Source: CAZHPR01 sp964534305 | GTDB taxonomy: Bacteria; Patescibacteriota; Minisyncoccia; Phycocordibacterales; WO2-35-19 | Assembly (NCBI GenBank): GCA_964534305.1 | Contig: CAZHPR010000007.1 | Location: forward strand, 1-41,421 | Direction: 5' to 3' | DNA length: 41,421 nt | In this document: one piece after another, positions 1-7,929 of the stretch | Layout of the letters: each line of letters opens with the position of its first letter | How positions within the stretch are numbered: position 1 is the stretch's first letter | Notes under the pieces: generated by a model | The model's database searches: none | Seen by the model: only the letters and a program-made list of their open reading frames with translations | What the model was told of the DNA's origin: nothing | Translations under genes and position numbers: made by a program

Positions 1-20
1 GTTGTAATTTTAACCTTTCT

Positions 21-49
21 TTGTAATAAACTGAGCATTTTGCTATATT
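21..49 (+). promoter_or_regulatory. thrS promoter, leaderless type
   Basis: TTGTAA (21-26) and TATATT (44-49) are separated by 17 bases. Only six bases lie between the -10 box and the thrS ATG at 56, so transcription should begin at or next to the start codon. No Shine-Dalgarno is present. Confidence 0.6.
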
Positions 50-55
50 TAATTT

Positions 56-1798
56 ATGAACGACACAAATGAATTGGAAAAAAAGAGGCACTCTCTTGCC
101 CACTTATTGGCTGCAGCAGTAAAGGAATTTTATCCTGATGCAAAAGCAACCATTGGTCCAGCAGTAGATAATGGTTTTTATTATGATTTTGACTTCAGTA
201 CTCCTATTATCGAAGCAGATCTGGTTAGATTTGAGAAAAAAATGAAAGAGATCCTTCTTTCTTGGAAGAGTTTTGAAGGGAAGGAGGTTTCTGTGCAAGA
301 AGCAAAAGATTATTGGAAAGATAATGAATATAAACTAGAGCTTATTGATGAACTAGCTGAAAAAGGAGAAAAAATAACTTTTTATAAAAGTGGAGATTTT
401 ACAGATTTATGCCGCGGTGGTCATGTTGAAAATCCGTCTAAAGAAATTGACTCGGATTCCTTCAAACTTGAAAGACTAGCTGGGGCATATTGGCGAGGAG
501 ATGAAAAGAATAAAATGCTGACCCGTATTTATGGGCTGGCTTTTGATAGTAAAGAAGAGTTAGAAAAGTACCAATGGATGCAAGAAGAAGCAAAAAAGAG
601 AGATCATAGAATAATCGGAAAAGACATGAAGTTGTTTAGCGTCTCAGAGCTTATTGGTTCTGGTCTACCCCTCATGCATCCAAAAGGAATGATAATAAGA
701 AAGGAGATAGAGGATTATCTTTGGGAATTACACAAAAACAAAGGTTACGACAGAGTTTGGACACCTCATATTGCAAAAGAAGCTCTGTACGAAACCTCAG
801 GTCACGCATCAAAGTTTGGTGATGAGTTATTCAGAGTAAGTGGAAAAGAAGAAAAATTCTTTATGAAGCCGATGAATTGTCCTCATCATATGCAGATTTT
901 TGCTGATAACCAATTTTCTTATCGTGATATGCCGGTAAGATATTTTGAACCAGCAACAATATACAGAGATGAGAAAAAGGGACAGCTTTCAGGGCTTACT
1001 CGGGTAAGAGCTATAACTCAGGATGATGGGCATTTGTTTTGCCGGATGTCTCAAATAAAAGAAGAATCAACAACAATTGTTGAAATCATAAAACAATTTT
1101 ATACAACTATGGGTATGTTTGAAGGATATTGGGTTCGTCTTTCGACAAGAGGAAATGATAAAAGTCAATATATAGGGACTGATGAAAATTGGACTGCAGC
1201 AGAAAAAATACTTGAAGATGTGGCCATTCAAAATAGTTTGAATTATAAACTAGGTCCGGGTGAGGCGGCTTTTTATGGACCAAAACTAGACTTCATGTTT
1301 AAAGATGCTATTGGTCGTGAGTGGCAATTAGCTACAATTCAGTGTGACTTTAATTTGCCGGAAAGATTTAACCTAGAATTCACTAATGAAAAAGGAGAAA
1401 AGGAGCGGCCTGTGGTTATTCATCGAGCAATATCTGGTTCACTCGAGAGATTTATGGGGGTGATGATAGAACATTATGCAGGGATGTTCCCTACCTGGTT
1501 ATCGCCCGTGCAGGTAAAGGTGCTTCCTATTGGTGAGAGACAGAACGAATATGCAAAAAAAGTCTTTGACAAGCTATTAGAAGAAGGAATAAGAGTAGAG
1601 ATAGACTCAAGCAATGAAAGTTTGGGCAAAAAAATCCGCGATGCAAAATTACAAAAAGTCTCTTACCTACTTGTAATCGGCGACAAAGAAATGGAATCAA
1701 AAGAAGTCACTGTCGAATCTCGTACTGGCAACCTCGGCTCACAACCCCTAGATACCTTCCTCTCAAATATCCAAAAAGAAATCAAAGAAAGATTATAA
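56..1798 (+). CDS. thrS: Threonyl-tRNA synthetase lacking the N-terminal TGS domain
   Basis: This class II synthetase charges tRNA-Thr with threonine in the cytoplasm. The 580-residue protein begins directly in the editing domain (HSLAHLL, the HxxxH-type motif near residue 12), followed by the catalytic core and a C-terminal anticodon-binding domain from about residue 480. The three zinc ligands of the family are visible: Cys275 (MKPMNCPHH), His326 (DDGHLFC) and His456 (VVIHRAIS); motif 3 is GSLERF. Bacterial ThrRS is usually about 640 residues with an N-terminal TGS domain of about 60 residues, which is absent here. An in-frame TAA at 50-52 excludes a longer start. The gene is expressed alone from its own promoter and ends at a shared hairpin terminator. 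Confidence 0.97.
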   Translation: MNDTNELEKKRHSLAHLLAAAVKEFYPDAKATIGPAVDNGFYYDFDFSTPIIEADLVRFEKKMKEILLSWKSFEGKEVSVQEAKDYWKDNEYKLELIDELAEKGEKITFYKSGDFTDLCRGGHVENPSKEIDSDSFKLERLAGAYWRGDEKNKMLTRIYGLAFDSKEELEKYQWMQEEAKKRDHRIIGKDMKLFSVSELIGSGLPLMHPKGMIIRKEIEDYLWELHKNKGYDRVWTPHIAKEALYETSGHASKFGDELFRVSGKEEKFFMKPMNCPHHMQIFADNQFSYRDMPVRYFEPATIYRDEKKGQLSGLTRVRAITQDDGHLFCRMSQIKEESTTIVEIIKQFYTTMGMFEGYWVRLSTRGNDKSQYIGTDENWTAAEKILEDVAIQNSLNYKLGPGEAAFYGPKLDFMFKDAIGREWQLATIQCDFNLPERFNLEFTNEKGEKERPVVIHRAISGSLERFMGVMIEHYAGMFPTWLSPVQVKVLPIGERQNEYAKKVFDKLLEEGIRVEIDSSNESLGKKIRDAKLQKVSYLLVIGDKEMESKEVTVESRTGNLGSQPLDTFLSNIQKEIKERL

Positions 1799-1804
1799 AA
1801 GGTG

Positions 1805-1830
1805 AAAGCGACCTCGCAAGAGGTCGCTTT
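1805..1830. terminator. Bidirectional hairpin between thrS and the small minus-strand gene
   Basis: A perfect 11-base-pair stem (1805-1815 with 1820-1830) has a GCAA loop; T and A runs flank the arms. It lies seven bases after the thrS stop and 20 bases past the stop of the convergent small gene, so it can serve both. Confidence 0.75.
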
Positions 1831-1849
1831 TGGTATGTCGGTTTCAGGG

Positions 1850-2068
1850 TTACCTGACGGGTTCTTTCCCGAAACGTTTGCGAGCAAATTTCAGACTCGC
1901 TTCGCGGACAGAGTCTGATATCTCACCCAGCCCTTGGGTCTCGGTACTAGCTTCAGCCGCTTGATTCGTAATCTCCGAGCTTTTACCAAGTTTTGAAGGC
2001 TTGGTGGTTCCGAATGATCGGACTCCTCTCGTTTTCCACCTCCATCTTCTATCACTCGTATAACCCAC
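1850..2068 (-). CDS. Small basic orphan protein (72 aa), GTG start
   Basis: I do not recognise this protein. It starts at GTG with a clear Shine-Dalgarno (AAGGAG, about nine bases upstream), which decides the start. The product is polar, with Arg/Lys-rich ends (RRWRWK near the N-terminus, KFARKRFGKEPVR at the C-terminus) and a Ser/Thr/Glu middle; there is no signal peptide or membrane segment. It lies 45 bases downstream of gyrB on the same strand and ends before the hairpin at 1805-1830, so it is probably co-transcribed with gyrB or has a promoter in the AT-rich gap. The coding region is visibly richer in G+C than its neighbours, a property shared with other orphan short genes in this window. 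No function can be assigned. Confidence 0.6.
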   Translation of the reverse strand: MGYTSDRRWRWKTRGVRSFGTTKPSKLGKSSEITNQAAEASTETQGLGEISDSVREASLKFARKRFGKEPVR

Positions 2069-2112
2069 AGCTTCTCTCCTTTTTTCTTTCTATATTATAA
2101 ATTATAACTTGA

Positions 2113-4191
2113 CTAGATGTCAAGAGTTGCGGTTTTGGCATTACTTTGGATGAAGGATTTGCGAGATGGGACATCAGTACCCATGAGAATATCAAATATT
2201 CTGTCTGCTTCTGCAGCATCTTCTACCCGCACCTGGATAAGAAGTCTGTTTTTTGGATCCATAGTTGTCTCCCAAAGCTCTTCGGCATTCATTTCTCCAA
2301 GACCCTTGTATCTCTGGATAGAAATCTTTGTAGATTTTGTTTTTGATTTTTTGCTAGTTTCTTCTTCGGTCTCTTCTGTTTCTTCTACCTCTTCTTCTCC
2401 AGAATCTGTCTCTTGTATTTTATCAGCGTCCTTACCCAAAACCTCGATCTTTTCCTCATCAGTATAAGCGTAGTGTATCTCTTTACCTTTTTTTATTTTG
2501 TATAGAGGTGGCTGTGCGATGTATATAAATCCCCCATCAATGAGTGGACGGAAATATCTGTAGAGGAGTGTAAGTATAAGGGTTCTTATGTGCGCGCCGT
2601 CAACATCGGCATCTGTAGCAATTATGACTTTGTGATATCGGAGCTTTTCTATATCAAAAGTGTCTCCTATTGCAGTACCGAGGGCAACCACAAGGTTCTT
2701 TATTTGTTCGGAAGCGAGCATTCTATCCAACCTTGCTCTTTCGATGTTTAAAATCTTGCCTCGGAGAGGAAGGATTGCTTGAGTCCTCCTGTCTCTGCCA
2801 GTCTTTGCAGTACCTCCCGCAGAATCTCCCTCCACAATAAATAATTCAGAATCCTCAGCACTCTTGCTTTGACAGTCTGCAAGTTTGCCTGGCAGAGTCA
2901 TACCTTCAAGGGCTCCCTTTCTTAGTACTGAGTCTTTTGCTGCCTTTGCTGCCTTGCGAGCCTTTAGGGCAAGTACAACTTTGTTTATAACAGCCTTTGC
3001 ATCATCAGGATTTTCTTCTAGGAATGCAGCAAAAGCTTCTCCAAATACGTTTTCTACCATTCCTCTTGCTTCAACACTTCCCAGCTTTGCCTTTGTCTGT
3101 CCTTCAAACTGTATTTCACGAAGTTTTACTGAGATAACAGCGGTAAGTCCTTCGAGAACATCATCTCCAGTAAAGCTATCCTCACCATCTTTGACCAAAT
3201 TATTTTTCTTGGCATAGGTGTTGAGAGTTCTTGTGAGTGCGGTTTTGAAGCCGGTTATGTGTGTACCACCTTCACTGTTGTATATATTGTTGGCAAAGGG
3301 CATTATCCTAGGAGAGATATCATCGACATATTGCAAGGCTATTTCTACCGATTCATAATTTTCGTTATTTTTTTCTATATAAAATATATTTTTGTGGATT
3401 GGTTTTTGGGTATGATTATAAAATCTTATGAGCGAAACTAACCCTCCATCAAAGTAGAAGGACATACTTGGGGCGTCTATTTCTAACTCTCTTATATAAA
3501 AGGCTTTGGTATCATCAAACTTTTCTTTAACATCTCGCAAATCAAATATAGAAATACGAAGCCCTTTGACCAAGTAGGCCTGTTGCCTCAGGTGATTTAC
3601 AACTCTTTCAAAATCAAATTTAACCTCTTTAAATATTTCCACGTCTGGTTCAAAGGTTATGATTGTGCCGTTATTTTTTGATGAGCCGATCTTTTTTACC
3701 GGACCTTTTTTCTTGCCTTTGGAATATTCTTGTACAAAAACACCACCATCCCTGTGTACCTCAGCTCTCATAAAGACAGAAAGGGCATTTACAACAGAAG
3801 CTCCCACTCCGTGCAATCCTCCAGAAACCTTATATCCTTCTCCACCGAATTTACCACCGGCATGAAGGGTAGTCAGGATCGTTTCAAGAGCGGACACTTT
3901 TGTTTGTTTGTGTGTATCTACGGGAATACCTCGGCCATTGTCTACGACTCTTACTCTATTACCAGGAAGAAGTGCAACTTCGATATCATTTGCAAAGCCT
4001 CCCATAGCCTCATCTCTTGAGTTATCAAAAATCTCCCAAATCAGATGGTGTAGTCCGTCCGGACCAGTTGTACCGATGTACATTCCGGGCCTCTTTCTAA
4101 CTGGCTCCAGACCCTCAAGTACAGTGATTGACTCTGCGCTATAACTCGATTTCTGATTATTTTCCTTCTTGTTTTCTTCTGATTTAGGCAT
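2113..4191 (-). CDS. gyrB: DNA gyrase subunit B
   Basis: ATPase subunit of type II topoisomerase, which with GyrA introduces negative supercoils. The 692-residue protein has the GHKL ATPase (NSRDEAMGG, DNGRGIPVD, GGLHGVGASVVNALS), a transducer domain, and the TOPRIM domain with EGDSAGGTAKTGR, PLRGKILN and the metal-binding DADVDGAHIRTL. The C-terminal QRYKGLGEMN and ELWETTMDP are typical of GyrB rather than ParE. A low-complexity acidic then Lys/Ser-rich insert lies just before QRYKGLGEMN. The length is that of the short GyrB type without the roughly 170-residue insert of enterobacteria. The start follows a TATAAT box by 23 bases without an obvious Shine-Dalgarno. gyrA and dnaA are not in the window, so this is not an obvious origin region. 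Confidence 0.95.
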   Translation of the reverse strand: MPKSEENKKENNQKSSYSAESITVLEGLEPVRKRPGMYIGTTGPDGLHHLIWEIFDNSRDEAMGGFANDIEVALLPGNRVRVVDNGRGIPVDTHKQTKVSALETILTTLHAGGKFGGEGYKVSGGLHGVGASVVNALSVFMRAEVHRDGGVFVQEYSKGKKKGPVKKIGSSKNNGTIITFEPDVEIFKEVKFDFERVVNHLRQQAYLVKGLRISIFDLRDVKEKFDDTKAFYIRELEIDAPSMSFYFDGGLVSLIRFYNHTQKPIHKNIFYIEKNNENYESVEIALQYVDDISPRIMPFANNIYNSEGGTHITGFKTALTRTLNTYAKKNNLVKDGEDSFTGDDVLEGLTAVISVKLREIQFEGQTKAKLGSVEARGMVENVFGEAFAAFLEENPDDAKAVINKVVLALKARKAAKAAKDSVLRKGALEGMTLPGKLADCQSKSAEDSELFIVEGDSAGGTAKTGRDRRTQAILPLRGKILNIERARLDRMLASEQIKNLVVALGTAIGDTFDIEKLRYHKVIIATDADVDGAHIRTLILTLLYRYFRPLIDGGFIYIAQPPLYKIKKGKEIHYAYTDEEKIEVLGKDADKIQETDSGEEEVEETEETEEETSKKSKTKSTKISIQRYKGLGEMNAEELWETTMDPKNRLLIQVRVEDAAEADRIFDILMGTDVPSRKSFIQSNAKTATLDI

Positions 4192-4287
4192 ATAAATTTG
4201 TTGTTTACTTCCCTATATTATAGCAAATTGTAAGAGTAAAAGAAAGCCCTCAAAAAAGCAGAATATGGTAGTTTATCCAGATAAAAC

Positions 4288-4315
4288 TTGAGTTTTGGCT
4301 AAAATTATCTAAAAT
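4288..4315 (+). promoter_or_regulatory. Candidate promoter for the PheRS gene
   Basis: TTGAGT (4288-4293) and TAAAAT (4310-4315) are 16 bases apart. The ATG follows the -10 box after eight bases with no Shine-Dalgarno, again suggesting a leaderless transcript. The region is AT-rich, so other -10 choices exist. Confidence 0.4.
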
Positions 4316-4323
4316 TAGTAGAA

Positions 4324-5463
4324 ATGGCAGAAATAAAAATAGATAGCACAACAGAAGATGCTTTAAGAGCTGACCTCCAAGATAGGAGTGATACGGAAGC
4401 TCTTAGGATGAAAAGGTATTTGAATATGAAAGACCTGTCTCGCTCTCCGGATAGCCCTCTAAACGAACTCATCAAGAGGGTAAAATCTATCGATATTCTA
4501 AAAGACTTTGATGATATAAAAATCCCCGAGATAGTCCCGGCTGATATTAGTTTTGACCTTTTTAACTTCCCTCCTGATCACCCAGCCAGAAGCAGGTCTG
4601 ATACTTATTACGCAGACGACAAAAACATACTACGTACTCACACAACAGTGTCTTGGTACTACTACCTCACTTCAGATATTGGCAAAAAAAGAGTTGCCGA
4701 CAATGAGGCATTTGGAGTCATATCCTACGGCAAAGTTTATAGAAAGGATGAGATAGATAGAAATCATATGAATGTATTCCACCAGATTGATGGTTGGTAC
4801 ATAACTCCTAAAGACAAGGGTGTTGTAAACATAGATGATCTAAAGAACGTTTTGGTAAAGATTATCCAATCTGTTTTTGGTGAGAATATAAAATACAGAT
4901 TTAATCCGGACTCGTTCCCTTATACCGACCCAAGTCTTGAGATGGAGATAGAGGTTCTTGGGCGCTGGGTGGAAGTATTGGGCTGTGGGGTTGTGAAGGG
5001 AGATGTGTTAGAAAAGCTGGGCGTCGATGCCAACAATTATACGGGGTGGGCCTTTGGTTTTGGACTTGAGAGACTTGCAATAATCAGCATGGAGCTTCCG
5101 GATATAAGACTTCTCTGGTCAGAAGATGAGAGGGTAAAAAAACAGCTAAAACTCGGTAATAAGTTTGTAGAAGTTAGCAAATATCCACCAGTAGTGAGGG
5201 ATATATCTTTTGTTGTAGATAATACCTTTGTACCGAATAACTACTTTGATCTAGTCAGGGATCTTTTGGGAGACATGGCCGAGCAGGTAGAGATGCTTGA
5301 TAAGTATGAAAACAAAGAGAAGTTTGGCGAAGGCAAGGTAAGCTATGCTTTTAGGATAACCTACAGATCACTCGACAGGACTCTTACTGGCGAGGAAGTT
5401 GATAAAATGCACAAAAAATTAGAGGAAGAGACGGCAAGGGTTTATGACGCCAAAATAAGGTAG
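4324..5463 (+). CDS. Single-chain (mitochondrial-type) phenylalanyl-tRNA synthetase
   Basis: This protein should charge tRNA-Phe as one polypeptide. The 379 residues combine an alpha-type class II catalytic core with a C-terminal ferredoxin-fold anticodon-binding (FDX-ACB) domain, the architecture of the mitochondrial enzyme (FARS2), instead of the usual bacterial alpha2beta2 enzyme. Visible signatures are FPPDHPARSRSDTYY, LRTHT, GKVYRKDEIDRNHMNVFHQ (motif 2), GWAFGFGLERLA (motif 3) with PDIRLLWSEDERV, and from about residue 285 SKYPPVVRDISF with FRITYRSLDRTL. These match the order and wording of FARS2 closely as I remember it. No beta subunit (pheT) is adjacent. The first 60 residues are charged and poorly conserved. 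Assignment to this architecture is firm; that it is the sole PheRS of the cell is inference. Confidence 0.93.
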   Translation: MAEIKIDSTTEDALRADLQDRSDTEALRMKRYLNMKDLSRSPDSPLNELIKRVKSIDILKDFDDIKIPEIVPADISFDLFNFPPDHPARSRSDTYYADDKNILRTHTTVSWYYYLTSDIGKKRVADNEAFGVISYGKVYRKDEIDRNHMNVFHQIDGWYITPKDKGVVNIDDLKNVLVKIIQSVFGENIKYRFNPDSFPYTDPSLEMEIEVLGRWVEVLGCGVVKGDVLEKLGVDANNYTGWAFGFGLERLAIISMELPDIRLLWSEDERVKKQLKLGNKFVEVSKYPPVVRDISFVVDNTFVPNNYFDLVRDLLGDMAEQVEMLDKYENKEKFGEGKVSYAFRITYRSLDRTLTGEEVDKMHKKLEEETARVYDAKIR

Positions 5464-5464
5464 T

Positions 5465-5494
5465 TTGCCAACTTATTTATTGGTGTGGTATAGT
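5465..5494 (+). promoter_or_regulatory. Candidate promoter for the glycosyltransferase gene
   Basis: TTGCCA (5465-5470) and TATAGT (5489-5494) are separated by 18 bases. The ATG at 5506 follows after eleven bases, giving a leader of only a few bases and no Shine-Dalgarno. It overlaps the end of the preceding gene by no coding bases. Confidence 0.45.
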
Positions 5495-5505
5495 GTAAAC
5501 ACGAA

Positions 5506-6735
5506 ATGAGCGAGATAATTACTTACATACTTTTGTTTATTGCACTTTATTTTGAAGTGTTTTTGCTCATAACTTATTTTGAAGTAAGGAGCTCTATAAG
5601 AAAGAATGTTTTTGAAGATTTACCCCACAAAAAATTGCCAACAGTTAGCATAATCGTCCCCTGTTGGAATGAAGAAAATACAATAGTAAAGACCATATTT
5701 TCACTACTAAAGTTAGACTACCCGAAGGATAAGCTATCCATAATCGCAGTCGATGATGGTAGCACAGACAACACCTGGAAGGTATTGCAGAAGTTTTCTA
5801 AGAACAAGCAAGTGGTGCTTCTAAAGAAAGAAAACGGTGGCAAACACACTGCTGTAAACTTGGGTATTTCTGTTTCTAAAAGCGATCTTGTTGGCTGTCT
5901 GGATGCTGATTCTTTTGTCCATCCCCAAGCTCTAAAGAGGATCGCCAATAGATTTTCTGACCCTTCTGTTATGGCTGTTACTCCATCAATGAAAATAAAC
6001 AATCCTCAAAACTACTTGGAACTTATCCAAAAAGTAGAATACGTGATAGGAATTTTTATAAGAAAAATTCTCTCTCACTTAAACGCTCTCTATATTACAC
6101 CTGGACCATTCTCAATTTTTAGAAGAGAAGTATTTTCTATAATCGGAGAGTACAAAAAAGCTCACAATACAGAAGATCTTGAGATGGCTCTTAGGATGCA
6201 GAAAAACAGGATGAGGATTGATAATGCTCATGATGCTTACGTCTTTACAACGGCTCCAAACACTTTAAGAAAACTTTACAAACAAAGGGTAAGGTGGACT
6301 TACGGCTTTCTTAAGAACGCTATTGATTATAGAAAAATGTTTTTCAAACCAGAGTACGGACACCTCGGTATTATGATTTTACCACTTGCTGGGTTTTCAA
6401 TATTTTCTACCCTTTATTTTGTTGCAACCGTCATATTTGATTTCATAAAAAGTGCCCTCCTTAGAATAGAAGAATTTCGAACGGTTGGTATCGTTTGGCA
6501 TGGGTTTAATTTTGATTTGTTCTACATTGATACTAGGATCATAGTCTTTCTTACATTCGCTGCTCTTATTGGAACCATTGCTATGATATTTGTTTCTAGA
6601 AGCCTCGCCAGAGAGAGATTGAGGCCGGGTAAGGAAGTTCTCTATTTCCTTGCTCTTTATTCTCTTATAGTGCCATTTTGGATGGCTCGCGCCGTCTTTA
6701 ACGTCGTATTTGCAAAATCCACAAAATGGAGGTAG
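5506..6735 (+). CDS. Membrane-bound family 2 glycosyltransferase (processive type)
   Basis: Predicted to polymerise or transfer a sugar from a nucleotide donor at the inner face of the membrane, as in the hyaluronan/chitin/PNAG synthase group. The 409-residue protein has an N-terminal membrane helix (about residues 5-25), a GT-A domain with VSIIVPCWNEE, Asp83 in AVDDGSTDNT, Asp133/Asp135 (LDADSF), Asp224 (TEDLEM) and the processive QRVRW motif at residues 260-264, then three or so C-terminal membrane helices (about 288-310, 345-365, 380-400). The D, DxD, D, QxxRW set argues for a processive polysaccharide synthase. The acceptor and sugar cannot be read from sequence. The next gene starts 12 bases downstream, so the two probably form an operon. 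Confidence 0.9.
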   Translation: MSEIITYILLFIALYFEVFLLITYFEVRSSIRKNVFEDLPHKKLPTVSIIVPCWNEENTIVKTIFSLLKLDYPKDKLSIIAVDDGSTDNTWKVLQKFSKNKQVVLLKKENGGKHTAVNLGISVSKSDLVGCLDADSFVHPQALKRIANRFSDPSVMAVTPSMKINNPQNYLELIQKVEYVIGIFIRKILSHLNALYITPGPFSIFRREVFSIIGEYKKAHNTEDLEMALRMQKNRMRIDNAHDAYVFTTAPNTLRKLYKQRVRWTYGFLKNAIDYRKMFFKPEYGHLGIMILPLAGFSIFSTLYFVATVIFDFIKSALLRIEEFRTVGIVWHGFNFDLFYIDTRIIVFLTFAALIGTIAMIFVSRSLARERLRPGKEVLYFLALYSLIVPFWMARAVFNVVFAKSTKWR

Positions 6736-6747
6736 AGTATTCTCTCT

Positions 6748-7470
6748 ATGGAAGTTGATTGGAAGAAATACGCATATACCTTTCTTATAACTGCCGTGAT
6801 ATTTGCGACGGCTATTATGGCTAGCAACTACTTTAGCCAGAAGAAAATGAACGAGATAAAGAACATTGAGAGCCGTATTGCCGTAGACATCCTCTCTTCT
6901 GAGACCCAGTTCTCCCTCCTCTCCGAACTTTCTTGCCGTGAGATAGGTAAATCCTTCCTCTCTAGCGAACTATCGTCTCTTGGAGATAAGCTTTCTTATA
7001 CAGAGAGCAACAGAGGCTCCGATGATGAGGAGGTAATAAATCTAAAAAAATACTACTCCCTACTTCAAATAAAAGACTTCTTGCTGATGCAAAAAGTTAA
7101 AGATAAGTGTGGTACGAGCGGCCTCTCCATAATCTATTTCTATTCAAATGAGCAAGAAGTGGAGGATGGTAGTGAGCTAAAAACCTGCGGTGATTGTCAA
7201 AAGGAAGGTTATGTTTTGACTAGGCTCAGAGAAGAATATCCAGAGCTAAGAGTTTATTCCTTTGATTACAACCTAGATCTTTCTGCTATAAAGACATTTA
7301 TAAATATCTACAACATAAAGGGCGAACTCCCTGCCCTACTTATAAACGACAAGGTTTACTACGGATTCAAATCTATTGAAGATATCAAGGAAATAATCCC
7401 TGACCTCAAAAAGATAGACAAACAAAAAGCCGAAGCCGCAAAATCCGCAACCACCACAAAGGTTCAATAA
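6748..7470 (+). CDS. Membrane-anchored thioredoxin-fold protein
   Basis: A 240-residue protein with one N-terminal membrane anchor (about residues 8-26) and an extracytoplasmic domain. The second half reads as a thioredoxin fold: a central strand SIIYFYSNE, a CGDC pair (Cys147/Cys150), a strand RVYSFDY, and GELPALLINDKVYYGF with a candidate cis-proline at Pro195. Two further cysteines (SCREIG, DKCGTS) precede the fold. The CxxC is displaced compared with classical thioredoxin and lies after a short acidic loop. It probably handles disulfides outside the membrane or is a structural relative. It follows the glycosyltransferase by 12 bases, suggesting co-expression, but no functional link is proven. 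I do not recognise a named family. Confidence 0.7.
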   Translation: MEVDWKKYAYTFLITAVIFATAIMASNYFSQKKMNEIKNIESRIAVDILSSETQFSLLSELSCREIGKSFLSSELSSLGDKLSYTESNRGSDDEEVINLKKYYSLLQIKDFLLMQKVKDKCGTSGLSIIYFYSNEQEVEDGSELKTCGDCQKEGYVLTRLREEYPELRVYSFDYNLDLSAIKTFINIYNIKGELPALLINDKVYYGFKSIEDIKEIIPDLKKIDKQKAEAAKSATTTKVQ

Positions 7471-7475
7471 AATTT

Positions 7476-7835
7476 TTATTCTATAAGTTGGTTTAGCCTA
7501 TCTCTAAAAGAAGTGTATTCTTCTTCAGAGAGATTCTCTTTTGTATTTTCCCATATATCTACAAGATCTTTTATACAGTCTTCAAGATTTGTGCCGTCAC
7601 CAATCTCTGCACATATTTCAGCTAGTTCTATGTTGTATAGAAGCCTTTCTCTGATTGCTTCTTTAGGTTCTCTATAGCTATCGGCCTCAATCTTTCTTTT
7701 ACTCTTCCAGTTTTCAATTGATTCATAAACTTTGGGAGACAAACCCTCTGCTCTAAAAGCTTCTGATATTTTATTTCTTAGCAGAGCTAATTCTTCTTCT
7801 AGACTAGGTATATTTTGGATTTTGGGCTCCTCCAT
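7476..7835 (-). CDS. Small acidic helical protein of unknown function (119 aa)
   Basis: Not recognised. The product is soluble, acidic and predicted mostly helical (Glu-, Lys- and Leu-rich), without signal peptide or membrane segment. Its ATG lies only four bases after the encoded CCA end of tRNA-Thr on the same strand, so no room exists for a Shine-Dalgarno; if the two are co-transcribed, tRNA 3' processing would leave a nearly leaderless mRNA. It converges with the thioredoxin-fold gene, with five bases between their stops and no clear terminator. The ORF is well formed and its codon use resembles the neighbours, so it is probably real. Confidence 0.65.
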   Translation of the reverse strand: MEEPKIQNIPSLEEELALLRNKISEAFRAEGLSPKVYESIENWKSKRKIEADSYREPKEAIRERLLYNIELAEICAEIGDGTNLEDCIKDLVDIWENTKENLSEEEYTSFRDRLNQLIE

Positions 7836-7839
7836 ATTT

Positions 7840-7915
7840 TGGAGCCACCTGTCAGGCTTGAACTGACGACCGCCCGTTTACAAAACGGGTGCTCTACCAA
7901 CTGAGCTAAGGTGGC
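7840..7915 (-). tRNA. tRNA-Thr (UGU anticodon), CCA encoded
   Basis: The minus strand folds into a full cloverleaf: acceptor GCCACCT/AGGTGGC, D-arm TAGCTCAGTTGGTAGAGCA, anticodon stem CCCGT/ACGGG with loop TTTGTAA (anticodon TGT, plus-strand 7880-7882) and a canonical T-arm. The discriminator is T and the CCA is encoded at 7842-7840. It lies between two protein genes of the tsf operon strand. Confidence 0.97.
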
Positions 7916-7929
7916 AATAATACCTCAAA

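Noticed and set aside
2113..4260. Replication origin near gyrB
   Set aside because: No dnaA, dnaN or cluster of DnaA boxes is present; the gyrB neighbourhood is ordinary here.
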